A stretch of DNA of 10,399 nucleotides, taken from NCBI GenBank assembly GCA_019240175.1, contig JAFAYS010000951.1, positions 1-10,399 of the forward strand, read 5' to 3'. Below are positions 6,301-10,399 of the stretch, one piece after another. Position numbers and translations under genes: made by a program. Source of the DNA: Chloroflexota bacterium (GTDB lineage Bacteria; Chloroflexota; Chloroflexia; Chloroflexales; Kallotenuaceae). Positions within the stretch are counted from its first letter, which is position 1; every line of letters starts with the position of its first letter. Under the pieces are notes generated by a model, which had not been told where the DNA came from, searched no databases, and saw nothing but the letters and a program-made list of their open reading frames with translations.

Positions 6301-8628
6301 GTCGCTTTTGCGCCGGGATCGCGGCTGTATCTCACCGGCGATCAAGGTCGCTGGAACGCCGACGGACAGCTTGAATTTATCGACCGGCTGGATCGCCAGG
6401 TGAAGGTGCGTGGCTATCGCATCGAGCTGGCTGAGATCGAGGCCGTGCTGAGCCAGTATCCGCAGCTGCGCGATGTGGCGGTGGTGATCCAGGAGCCGCC
6501 GACCGGCCTGCAGATCGTGGCGTTCGTGGTGCCGAAGGAGAACCTAGAACCTAGAACCCAGAACCTAGAAGATTCAACTGACCCCGGTTCTAAGTTCTTG
6601 GTTCTAGGTTCTGCCGACTTGCGTCAGTATGCCAGCGCGCGCCTGCCGCACTACATGGTGCCATCGGCGTTTGTGCCGCTTGCGTCGCTGCCGATCAACA
6701 CCAACGGCAAAGTCGATCGACGGGCGCTGGCGACGCTGCGCATTGGCGTGGAAACACATTCAGACGCGGAGTTTATCGGGCCGCGCACGCCGATCGAGCA
6801 GCAGCTGGCGCGGATCTGGTCCGAGGTGCTGCATGTCGATGCGATCGGCGTTCACGATAACTTCTTCGCGCTGGGCGGCGACTCGCTGCTGGTGATCGAG
6901 GTTGTGCGGCGTGCCGGCGAGGCCCGGCTGCATCTGACGTCGCGCGTGCTGCTGCAAAACCAGACGATCGCCGAGCTCGCGCCCTTGATCGGCTCGATCC
7001 CGGAGGTGCCGGCTGAGCAGGGTCTCGTCACCGGGCCGCTGCCGTTCACGCCCAACCAGGCGATCTCGTTTCTGACGCACGATCCCGACCGGCATATCTG
7101 GAATATCTCCGAGCTGTTCGAGGTCGAGCCGGGCCTGGACGCCACGCTGCTAGAGCAGGCCGCACAGGCGCTGGTAGTGCATCACGACGGGCTGCGCGTG
7201 TGCTCGGTGCAGGAGCCCACCGGCTGGCGACAGTTTATCGCGCCGCCCAGCGTGGCCTCGCCGTTCACCTACCTCGATCTGTCATCGGTGCCCGAGGCCG
7301 AGCGACGGGCGGCGATCGAGGCGGCAGCCGCGCAGCTTCAGGGCAGCTTTAACCTCCAGACCGGGCCGCTGCTGCGTGTGGCGCTCATGGATCTCGGCCC
7401 TGGTGCTGCGGCGCGGCTGATGGTGCTGACGCATCACACCGTCAGCGATCGCTACTCGTCCGAGGTGCTGTGGGAAGATTTGAACATCGCCTACGATCAA
7501 CTGCGCCAGGGCCAGGCGGTCCAGCTGCCGCCCAAATCCAGCTCGCTGCTGGCGTTTTCCGAGCGTCTCAACGTCTACGCGCAGTCCGGCGCGCTTGACC
7601 AAGAGCTTCCCTACTGGCTGGCGGAACCGCGGACGCGTGTCCGTCCGCTGCCGGTCGATCATGCGGGTGGCCGACACACCGGCGCGGATGCGCGCAGCTT
7701 GCCGGTTGCGCTTTCGGGCGAAGATACCGCGCTGCTCCAATCACGCTACGGCGGCGTCGAGCATGTGCAGATCATCGATGTGCTGCTGACGGCGCTGCTC
7801 CAGAGTCTCACGCCCTGGACGGGAACCGACGAGCTGCTGATCGATCTTGAGCACCACGGTCGCGATACGATCTTTGAAGACATCGATCTGTCGCGCACCG
7901 TGGGCTGGCTCAACTACCGTACGCCGGTGCTGCTCAGCCTGGCGCATCCCGACGATCCGGCGGCGACGCTACAGTCGATCAGCGCGCAGCGTCGGGCGGT
8001 GCCCAACCGTGGGCTTGGTCATGGCCTGCTGCGCTATCTGCGCGGCGAGGAGCAGATCATGGGCCGGCTGGCGGCGCTGCGCGATCCCGAGATTCTGTTC
8101 AATTTCCAGGGCATCTATCTGCACAAGGATCGCGCGAACGTGTTTGGCGCACGTCCGGCGGCGGAGTTCAAAGGTCTTTCTTACAGCATGGTCACGCATC
8201 GTCAACACCAGCTCTTGATCGATGGGCAGATCGTCGGCGGCCAGCTGCACCTGGTCTGGACCTACGGCGAGAGCGTGTATCGTCGTGAGACCGTGGAGGC
8301 GCTGGTGCAAGCGTTTATGGCGGCGCTGCACGATCTGATTCACATCGAGGAGAGTGCTGGATTCCAGGCTCCGCAAACGCCGGTCGAGGAGTCGCTGGCG
8401 CAGATCTGGGCGGACGTGCTCGGGCTGCCGGTTGTCAGCACGCGCAGCGATTTCTACGCGCTGGGCGGCACGGGTGCGCTGGCTGAGCAGATTGTCCAGC
8501 AGGCGCAGTCACTGTTTGCAGTCGAGCTGTCGGTCGAGCAGCTGTTGGCGGTGCCAACCGTGGAGGCGGCGGCGCTGGCGATCGAGTTTGCGGTGCTGGA
8601 TCAGATCGAGGAGGTTGACGAGGAGTAG
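334..8628 (+). CDS. Nonribosomal peptide synthetase, C-A-T-C-A-T-E-T, 2764 aa
   Basis: A cytoplasmic two-module peptide synthetase. Domains in order, by residue: helical N-terminal linker 1-46; C1 about 47-480; A1 about 508-1036; T1 about 1051-1125 (Ser1084); C2 about 1144-1575; A2 about 1600-2133; T2 about 2151-2222 (Ser2184); epimerase-like domain about 2235-2671; a final carrier-like domain about 2680-2754 that lacks its Ser (Gly2714); acidic tail EEVDEE. Equivalent points in the two modules lie 1097-1100 residues apart, so the modules are nearly colinear. No thioesterase or reductase domain follows. The protein starts with a C domain, so it needs either an acyl donor (a lipo-initiating C domain) or an upstream partner not in this window. 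Each A domain carries an in-frame palindromic repeat at the same place. It has its own promoter; no MbtH-like protein, phosphopantetheinyl transferase or other NRPS gene is visible. Synthetase identity is certain; product is not known. Confidence 0.97.
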   Translation: MDSNKRSERLRNLSPEKRARLLQSLQQAATARDATARIPHDPQPGPAPLSFAQERLWFLDQLEGGSAAYNDRVVLRLSGSLNQAALEQALTQVIARHEPLRTVFSVVEDRAAQVVLPAWRVELAPTDLRALPTADQDVEIRRIVTAEVQQSFDLARGPLLSFRLFQLADDLHVLLFVIHHIVNDGWSFGVFVREIAALYTALTAGQSANLPALPISYIDYTRWQRKRMAGPTGQEQLAYWKTQLSADLPPLDLPTDRPRPAVQSFRGGHCYRTLPPELAQALQALSRQEDATLFMTLLAAFNVLLWRYSGQSDLLVGSPIANRTQVETEPLIGCFVNTLVLRSDLSGNPSFRELLGRVRATTLAAYAHQDVPFEHVVAELHPQRDLGRNPLFQVMFILQNAPMDALELPGLRIELMLIESERAIFDLTLVTHDTAQGLELALEYNADLWDAATMERLLQQFGTLLAGIAEHPQQSLADLPLLTDAEQQQILVEWNASARDYLLDQPFTQLFEAQVARTPEAIAIVCEDQSINYDQLNRRANRWARQLVALGVESGVLVGLLMDRGIDFITAILAIFKAGGAFVPLVPRDPPARHALVLQQSNSPVVLLTSDFEPLLVESLQALPEAARPHALVVERVPELPSADENLPVRGQSRDLAYVMYTSGSTGLPKGAMVEQVGMLNHMYGKMHDTGMTAADALAQTGPQSFNIVVWQCIAPLLLGGRVVVLRDQVALDPRRLLLELERQAVTVVELVPAMIRAMLHEGEQLAAEQPRLARLRWMIPTGDALTAELVRFWFRHYPAIPLLNTYGSTECSDDQCHWPIHAAPPLDYPLPIMPIGRPIGNMQAYCLDARMRPVPVGVIGELYLGGIGVGRGYINDPDRTAGAFVPDPFAQGIPAEPGRRLYRTRDRGRYDTDGTLEFLGRRDMMIKIRGLRIEPGEIEAVLAKHPAVRSVVVVARPDAAGEPQLVAYVVENLEPRTKNLEDEGEAGSRFLVLGSADLRQHVGQSLPEYMIPAQFVFLPALPINANGKVDRNALPTPEFETQPTEVAAPRTPIQEALAAIWSQVLGVEQIGVHTSFFALGGHSLLAYQTIARVREAFGIELSVRAIFEAPTIATLAERITQAQGERSGLVLPPLTHTVHGNTAPPSFAQERFWLLAQLDPASPVYNVPFQVRLDGVLDPAALQHALDEIVRRHAVLRTTLQLVAGELLQVIAPDGSCPLALHDLSDLPATQQTTRAAALTDEFVRQPFDLGRGPLLRVALLRLSPTQHLLLLNAHHAVFDGWSLGVFTREILAAYHGQTQPELPVQYADYSAWQRQWLQSDGSGTALEAQLDYWRQQLAGAPPLILPIDHQPADLSTGGAAIESFVLGHDLTQGLHELCRAAGVTPFMALLAGFQTLLHRYSEQTDLSIGIDTANRSAIQTEDLIGCFINLLVIRADLGGDPSVRELLGRVRAVTLAAYAHQDVPFELVVKALQPDRSQRTPLFQTLFSLQNMPGAELEVPGLSATETPLGTGVAKYDLILMLGPDGDQLQGVFEYNTALFEAATIRRLVAQFQRLLAAMIATPDAPISRLPLLTTADLQTILIDLNTPRTFALDQPVHQLIEAQALAHPDAVVARHGSQSISYAELNARANQLAHWLRLHVPPQAAVGVLGERGLDLLRVLLATLKSGHTYIPLTPDYPDARLESIIADSGIALLIAESSLLDRAQRVAQAAAQPPQICCWNAAPVGSGIAGAAEYAHQPQHNLDIAIHPQQVANVFYTSGSTGRPKGVMVEQIGMLNHLSAKIELLELDRNSRVAQTASQGFDISIWQFLAPLMVGGQVVIYDTETVLDARALLPAMQRDNITILETVPTLLSAMLAELAAGHVSATLPDLRYLISNAETLPVALSRDWLLRFPHVPLLNTYGATECSDDTTHVVLCAPLAEDALRVPVGTPIPGFAIYVLDRYLAPVPIGAVGQIAMAGVGVGQGYLGAPEQTARVFVPNPFTQGVAFAPGSRLYLTGDQGRWNADGQLEFIDRLDRQVKVRGYRIELAEIEAVLSQYPQLRDVAVVIQEPPTGLQIVAFVVPKENLEPRTQNLEDSTDPGSKFLVLGSADLRQYASARLPHYMVPSAFVPLASLPINTNGKVDRRALATLRIGVETHSDAEFIGPRTPIEQQLARIWSEVLHVDAIGVHDNFFALGGDSLLVIEVVRRAGEARLHLTSRVLLQNQTIAELAPLIGSIPEVPAEQGLVTGPLPFTPNQAISFLTHDPDRHIWNISELFEVEPGLDATLLEQAAQALVVHHDGLRVCSVQEPTGWRQFIAPPSVASPFTYLDLSSVPEAERRAAIEAAAAQLQGSFNLQTGPLLRVALMDLGPGAAARLMVLTHHTVSDRYSSEVLWEDLNIAYDQLRQGQAVQLPPKSSSLLAFSERLNVYAQSGALDQELPYWLAEPRTRVRPLPVDHAGGRHTGADARSLPVALSGEDTALLQSRYGGVEHVQIIDVLLTALLQSLTPWTGTDELLIDLEHHGRDTIFEDIDLSRTVGWLNYRTPVLLSLAHPDDPAATLQSISAQRRAVPNRGLGHGLLRYLRGEEQIMGRLAALRDPEILFNFQGIYLHKDRANVFGARPAAEFKGLSYSMVTHRQHQLLIDGQIVGGQLHLVWTYGESVYRRETVEALVQAFMAALHDLIHIEESAGFQAPQTPVEESLAQIWADVLGLPVVSTRSDFYALGGTGALAEQIVQQAQSLFAVELSVEQLLAVPTVEAAALAIEFAVLDQIEEVDEE
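472..1773 (+). other. Condensation domain C1 of the NRPS
   Basis: The first motif SFAQERLWFLDQL is present. The catalytic HHxxxDG motif is intact as HHIVNDG (His179, His180, Asp184). It looks like an ordinary L-accepting or starter-type C domain. With no upstream carrier in this protein, it may take a fatty acyl or other acyl group, or a peptide from a separate synthetase. Sequence inspection alone does not separate these options. Confidence 0.9.
1855..3441 (+). other. Adenylation domain A1 of the NRPS, with altered key residues
   Basis: The core motifs are present: YTSGSTG at 661-667, NTYGSTECSDD at 805-815, and NGKVDR with the catalytic Lys1029. My hand alignment to GrsA PheA gives the pocket residues N707, I708, W711, E750, I780, T782, T806, D814, D815, K1029. 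This is near the code DIWELTTDDK that I remember for 2,4-diaminobutyrate in syringomycin-type synthetases, but the normally invariant first Asp is Asn (FNIVVW). The A7 motif reads YRTRD rather than YRTGD (Arg906, with Asp907 kept), and the A8 region reads DMMIKIRG rather than DxQVKIRG. The domain could be inactive or have changed substrate use. An inserted palindromic repeat encodes about residues 972-996. Confidence 0.85.
3248..3321. repeat. In-frame palindromic repeat, copy 1 (inside A1)
   Basis: Two 27-nt arms (3248-3274 and 3295-3321) of AGAACCT-like heptamers face each other around a 20-nt loop. By hand, 24 of 27 positions pair. It is translated as ENLEPRTKNLE, a loop peptide, then GSRFLVLGS, and keeps the frame open. 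Codons that are scarce elsewhere in this gene (CTA, AGA, AGG, TTA) cluster here, and GC content drops. The site is the variable loop after the strand ending VAYVV and before LRQ...LPEYMIP in the C-terminal subdomain. It resembles a REP-like or protein-coding palindromic element that inserted in frame. Confidence 0.85.
3484..3708 (+). other. Carrier (T/PCP) domain T1
   Basis: The signature FFALGGHSLLAY carries the phosphopantetheine Ser1084. The GGHS form is the one usually found in carriers that pass their chain directly to a C domain, which matches C2 coming next. Confidence 0.93.
3763..5055 (+). other. Condensation domain C2 of the NRPS
   Basis: SFAQERFWLLAQL opens the domain, and HHAVFDG (His1276, His1277, Asp1281) is an intact catalytic motif. 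No epimerase precedes it, so an L-L peptide bond is expected. It shares long near-identical stretches with C1 (for example RELLGRVRA and the AYAHQDVPFE motif), which fits an origin by module duplication. Confidence 0.92.
5131..6732 (+). other. Adenylation domain A2 of the NRPS
   Basis: YTSGSTGRPKG, FDISIW, NTYGATECSDD, YLTGD and NGKVDR are all present, so the catalytic set looks complete. Hand alignment gives pocket residues D1806, I1807, W1810, E1849, I1878, N1880, T1904, D1912, D1913, K2126. Three acidic residues besides Asp1806 suggest a cationic side chain. The pattern is close to the diaminobutyrate code I remember, with Asn at the sixth position. A second palindromic repeat encodes about residues 2069-2093. 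Confidence 0.9.
6539..6612. repeat. In-frame palindromic repeat, copy 2 (inside A2)
   Basis: It has the same architecture as the copy in A1: 27-nt arms (6539-6565 and 6586-6612), 20-nt loop, 24 of 27 positions pairing by hand. It is translated as ENLEPRTQNLE, then a different loop peptide, then GSKFLVLGS. It sits at the equivalent position of A2. The 15 bases just downstream (GCCGACTTGCGTCAG) are identical after both copies, whereas the two loops share little beyond the first four bases. Confidence 0.85.
6784..6999 (+). other. Carrier (T/PCP) domain T2
   Basis: FFALGGDSLLVIE carries the phosphopantetheine Ser2184. The GGDS form (Asp before Ser) is characteristic of carriers that present their residue to an epimerase, and an epimerase-like domain follows directly. 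This is the last carrier in the protein that can hold a chain. Confidence 0.93.
7036..8346 (+). other. Epimerization (E) domain of the NRPS
   Basis: The expected E-domain motifs occur in order: HHTVSDRYS (His2367, His2368), LEHHGRD in place of EGHGRE with the catalytic Glu2506 kept, RTVGW at 2521-2525, GLGHGLLRYL, and FNFQG at 2589-2593. These separate it from a peptide-bond-forming C domain. Departures from the usual form are Arg2373 where Gly follows the motif Asp, and His for Gly in EGHGR. The catalytic His and Glu are both present, so it may well be active and give a D residue at the second position. A glycopeptide-type X domain is less likely because HH and Glu are retained. Confidence 0.8.
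8371..8595 (+). other. Terminal carrier-like domain T3 lacking the phosphopantetheine Ser
   Basis: The fold is recognisable from end to end: TPVEESLAQIWADVLG, then FYALGG, then VELSVEQLLAVPTVEAAA. But the active-site box reads GGTGALA, so Gly2714 (codon GGT at 8473-8475) replaces the Ser that takes phosphopantetheine. It therefore cannot carry a chain. GGT differs from the Ser codon AGT by one base. It may be a vestige of a lost downstream module or a structural/docking domain. Confidence 0.85.
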
Positions 8629-8790
8629 CACGCAGAGTGCGGCCTTGTGCGGTTGCCAGGCTTCTGGCTTGGACTGCCGTACAGCGCATTGACTGATCTT
8701 CCGTCACAGGAACTCAGGCGCTATCTTTGGTACGCTGCTCTTCAACGAAGCTTACATCAGATCAGCAACACGCTGTTGAGGAGCACGATC

Positions 8791-9219
8791 ATGCAACGAC
8801 CCAATGGCCAGCAGACCGCGACCGCGCAGCCGCAGGACATCGCGGCGATCAAACAGATCATCGCCACGATCGAGACAGGGTTCAATCAAAAGGACGCGGC
8901 TGCGTGCGTCAAGCACTTCACGCAAGATGCAACCGTGGTCAACGTGTTAGGCATACGGGTCTCTGGGTGGTCGGCGATTCACGAAGCCCATGTGCAAGGT
9001 TTAGCGGGGCATCTGCGTGATGAATATGCGCGCTATGACGTCCACGATCTGCTGTTTTTGCGACCGGACGTGGCGATCGCTCAGGTCTACGGCTGGCCGA
9101 TCACCCAAGCGGGACAGCCGATTGAGGACGGCCAGGGCATGATCGCGATGTATGTGATGGTCAAGGCGCACGAGCAGTGGTGGATCGCCGCGCGCCAGAA
9201 TACGCTGCTCCCGGTGTAA
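8791..9219 (+). CDS. SgcJ/EcaC-like (SnoaL/NTF2-fold) protein, 142 aa
   Basis: The protein shows the common order of this family: an early helix (DIAAIKQIIATIETGFNQKD), then FTQDATVVNVLG, then a segment around GWSAIHEAH, then DLLFLRPDVAIAQVYG, then a closing strand with WWIAARQNT. This matches the SgcJ/EcaC group (TIGR02246) of small NTF2-fold proteins often found in secondary-metabolite clusters. Their biochemical role is mostly unknown. No signal peptide or membrane segment is seen. GAGGAG at 8778-8783 lies 7 nt before the ATG, a strong ribosome binding site that favours this start over alternative upstream in-frame starts. It follows the NRPS by 162 bp on the same strand, so it could be co-transcribed or have its own weak promoter. 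A tailoring or binding role for the NRPS product is possible but unproven. Confidence 0.8.
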   Translation: MQRPNGQQTATAQPQDIAAIKQIIATIETGFNQKDAAACVKHFTQDATVVNVLGIRVSGWSAIHEAHVQGLAGHLRDEYARYDVHDLLFLRPDVAIAQVYGWPITQAGQPIEDGQGMIAMYVMVKAHEQWWIAARQNTLLPV

Positions 9220-9233
9220 AGCGTATGAATCTG

Positions 9234-9281
9234 GTAGGGGCGTATTGCGATACGCCCTGGGCGTGCGCAGCACGCCCCTAC
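9234..9281. repeat. Compound intergenic palindrome between convergent genes
   Basis: GTAGGGGCGT (9234-9243) and ACGCCCCTAC (9272-9281) are a perfect 10-bp inverted repeat. Two smaller hairpins sit inside: GCGTAT/ATACGC (9240-9245 and 9250-9255) and GGGCGTGC/GCACGCCC (9259-9266 and 9270-9277, 3-nt loop). The element can therefore fold as one long arm or as two adjacent hairpins. Elements with GTAGGGGC...GCCCCTAC ends are, as I recall, dispersed repeats in Chloroflexota and cyanobacteria. It separates the ends of the SgcJ-like and permease genes, so it could terminate both transcripts, though no T-run follows on either strand. Confidence 0.75.
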
Positions 9282-9306
9282 GAATCCCCGTTTTGTAGAC
9301 GCCGAC

Positions 9307-10128
9307 TTAGCTGGTGCGCCAGTCCAGCTTGCGGTGGACCAGCACCAGGAAGATCACCACCAGCGCCGTCAGGATCAGCATGTCGTACATCAGCCGCTGC
9401 CCCGAATCGCCGGCCAGCACCAGCCGGAACGCATCGGCGACATACGTGGTCGGCACTACCACCGCGATCCACTGTAGCGGCCTCGGCATCGCTTCGAGCG
9501 GCATCAGCATCGGCGATAAAAAGGTCACGAAGCCGATCAGCGCCTGCGCGTAGGCCATCGCGGTCTGGCCGGTGCGCGCGTAGATGCCCAGCAGCGCGCC
9601 GAAGCCCGTCAGCGACAGCGCGCTCAGCGGGATCAGCGGGATCAGAATCAGGCTGCCGACCGGCTTGAGCCCAAACATCCAGCTGCCAAACAGGTAGGCA
9701 CCGATGATGCCAGGCACCGCGAAGACTAGGTACACCGAGACCATCGCCAGGATCAGCGCCAGCTTGGGAATCGGCAGCATGGCCCAGTAATCGAACTCGC
9801 GGGTTTCGCGCCCCCAGCCGATCTTGACGATCATCATCTGTGTCGGGCCGTACGCGATCGAGATCGCCATGTTGCCGCCGAGCAGAAAGATCGCCTGCTC
9901 GACGGGCATCGCGCCGTTGACGGTTTTGAAGAAAAAGATCAGCCCGAGTGGCATGACGGTGCCGAAAAACATATGGTAGAACCAGGTCGTGCGGTACTCG
10001 GTCAGCATGATCTGCGTCAAGATCACATATTGCCAGAGCATGGTCGCCAGCGTGCGGCGCGGCGGCGCGTAGGGCGGCGCGGCCAGTCGCTGATCCAGCG
10101 CGGGCTTCAGCAGCGAAGATTCACTCAA
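9307..10128 (-). CDS. ABC-2 type transporter permease, 273 aa
   Basis: An inner-membrane ABC-2 permease with about six hydrophobic segments. Examples are MFFGTVMPLGLIFFF, AIFLLGGNMAISIAYG, SVYLVFAVPGIIGAYLFG, SLILIPLIPLSALSLTGFG, and a last one near the C-terminus, LILTALVVIFLVLV. VVPTTYVADAFR just before the last segment matches the conserved end region of this family. It would pair with the ATPase encoded just upstream to export a drug, lipid or natural product. The TTG at 10128-10126 is chosen because GGAGGAG lies 9 nt before it and it overlaps the ATPase stop (TTGAGTGA), a typical coupled arrangement. Alternatives are an ATG at 10161, whose only purine-rich sequence is too close, and an ATG at 10041 (244 aa) with no ribosome binding site. 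The gene converges on the NRPS-side genes, so export of the peptide is a guess from proximity. Confidence 0.85.
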   Translation of the reverse strand: MSESSLLKPALDQRLAAPPYAPPRRTLATMLWQYVILTQIMLTEYRTTWFYHMFFGTVMPLGLIFFFKTVNGAMPVEQAIFLLGGNMAISIAYGPTQMMIVKIGWGRETREFDYWAMLPIPKLALILAMVSVYLVFAVPGIIGAYLFGSWMFGLKPVGSLILIPLIPLSALSLTGFGALLGIYARTGQTAMAYAQALIGFVTFLSPMLMPLEAMPRPLQWIAVVVPTTYVADAFRLVLAGDSGQRLMYDMLILTALVVIFLVLVHRKLDWRTS

Positions 10129-10399
10129 GCGGCTTGTCTCCTCCCAGTTCCATGTACACATCTTCCAGCGAGGGCGTCAGAATGCGAAAATCGTCCAGCT
10201 GCTCAAGGCCGATCTGCGCGAGCACCTGATCGATCGCGCCGCGCACAATGTCGCGATCACATAGCACGGTGAGATGTTGCTGCGAAAGCGCGCGGCACTC
10301 GCCAAGCTGTTCCAGCAGATCGCGATAACCGTTCGGCTCGGTTTTGAAGAGCAGCTCCAGCCGCACGCGCTGCTCGACCTGCGCTTTCAGTCCGCCGGG
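10121..10399 (-). CDS. ABC transporter ATP-binding protein (partial, C-terminal 92 residues)
   Basis: Only the C-terminal part is in the window; the reading frame is open to the right edge, so the start, Walker A, signature and Walker B motifs lie outside. The visible part reads from PGGLKAQVEQRVRLEL through DIVRGAIDQVLAQIGL to FRILTPSLEDVYMELGG. That ending, with 'TPSLEDVYMEL', is the usual C-terminus of the regulatory tail of ABC-2 ATPases (CcmA/DrrA-like, DUF4162 region). The stop overlaps the TTG start of the permease, so both subunits are made from one transcript. Subunit type is secure; substrate is unknown. Confidence 0.85.
   Translation of the reverse strand, partial: PGGLKAQVEQRVRLELLFKTEPNGYRDLLEQLGECRALSQQHLTVLCDRDIVRGAIDQVLAQIGLEQLDDFRILTPSLEDVYMELGGDKPLE

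Noticed and set aside
8655..8668. Hairpin GCCAG-GCTT-CTGGC after the NRPS as a terminator
   Set aside because: The stem is only 5 bp and no T-run follows; transcription may continue into the SgcJ-like gene.
8689..8694. TTGACT as a -35 box for the SgcJ-like gene
   Set aside because: No acceptable -10 hexamer lies 16-18 bp downstream; the nearest candidate, TATCTT at 8722, is 27 bp away.
8647..8790. Upstream extension of the SgcJ-like frame to 8647
   Set aside because: The extra 48 residues lack family similarity and the ATG at 8791 has a strong GAGGAG at the right distance.
9177..9668. Plus-strand open frame opposite the permease gene
   Set aside because: It is Arg/Ala/Ser-rich low-complexity sequence antisense to a clear membrane protein and starts inside the SgcJ-like gene.

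Overview
This window holds one very large nonribosomal peptide synthetase (NRPS) gene, flanked by the 5' end of a serine hydrolase gene, a small SgcJ/EcaC-type gene, and the distal part of an ABC exporter operon. DNA is GC-rich (about 60-65% by eye) with compact spacing, which fits a free-living bacterium with secondary metabolism. Two repeat families point, from memory only, to Chloroflexota: palindromes of AGAACCT units that encode ENLEPRT-like peptides, and a GTAGGGGCGT...ACGCCCCTAC palindrome. The phylum is a tentative guess.

Layout. Positions 1-167 (minus) encode the first 55 residues of a beta-lactamase/PBP-like serine hydrolase. Positions 168-333 are a divergent promoter region with an extended -10 box facing left, a good sigma70-type promoter facing right, and a 7-bp inverted repeat around the right -10 box. 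Positions 334-8628 (plus) are a single 2764-residue NRPS with domain order C-A-T-C-A-T-E-T. Positions 8791-9219 (plus) encode a 142-residue NTF2-fold SgcJ/EcaC-like protein. Positions 9234-9281 are a compound palindrome between convergent genes. Positions 9307-10128 (minus) encode an ABC-2 permease, translationally coupled to the ATPase gene whose 3' end occupies 10121-10399.

How the parts may work together. The NRPS would activate two residues, probably cationic: both A-domain pockets read close to the 2,4-diaminobutyrate code I remember. It would epimerise the second residue. The last carrier domain has Gly where the phosphopantetheine Ser belongs, and there is no thioesterase or reductase domain, so the chain probably leaves from the second carrier with help from a separate enzyme. 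The divergent serine hydrolase belongs to the superfamily of the stand-alone PBP-type thioesterases (SurE type). Those enzymes release chains from NRPSs that end in an epimerase and lack a thioesterase, so it is the obvious candidate. The ABC exporter could carry the product out, but its link to the NRPS rests on proximity alone.

Most unusual points: (1) two 74-bp palindromes translated in frame at the same site in both A domains, with conserved arms and unrelated loops; (2) the dead terminal carrier after the E domain; (3) Asn in place of the amino-group-binding Asp in the first A domain; (4) the possible NRPS and PBP-type release pair.
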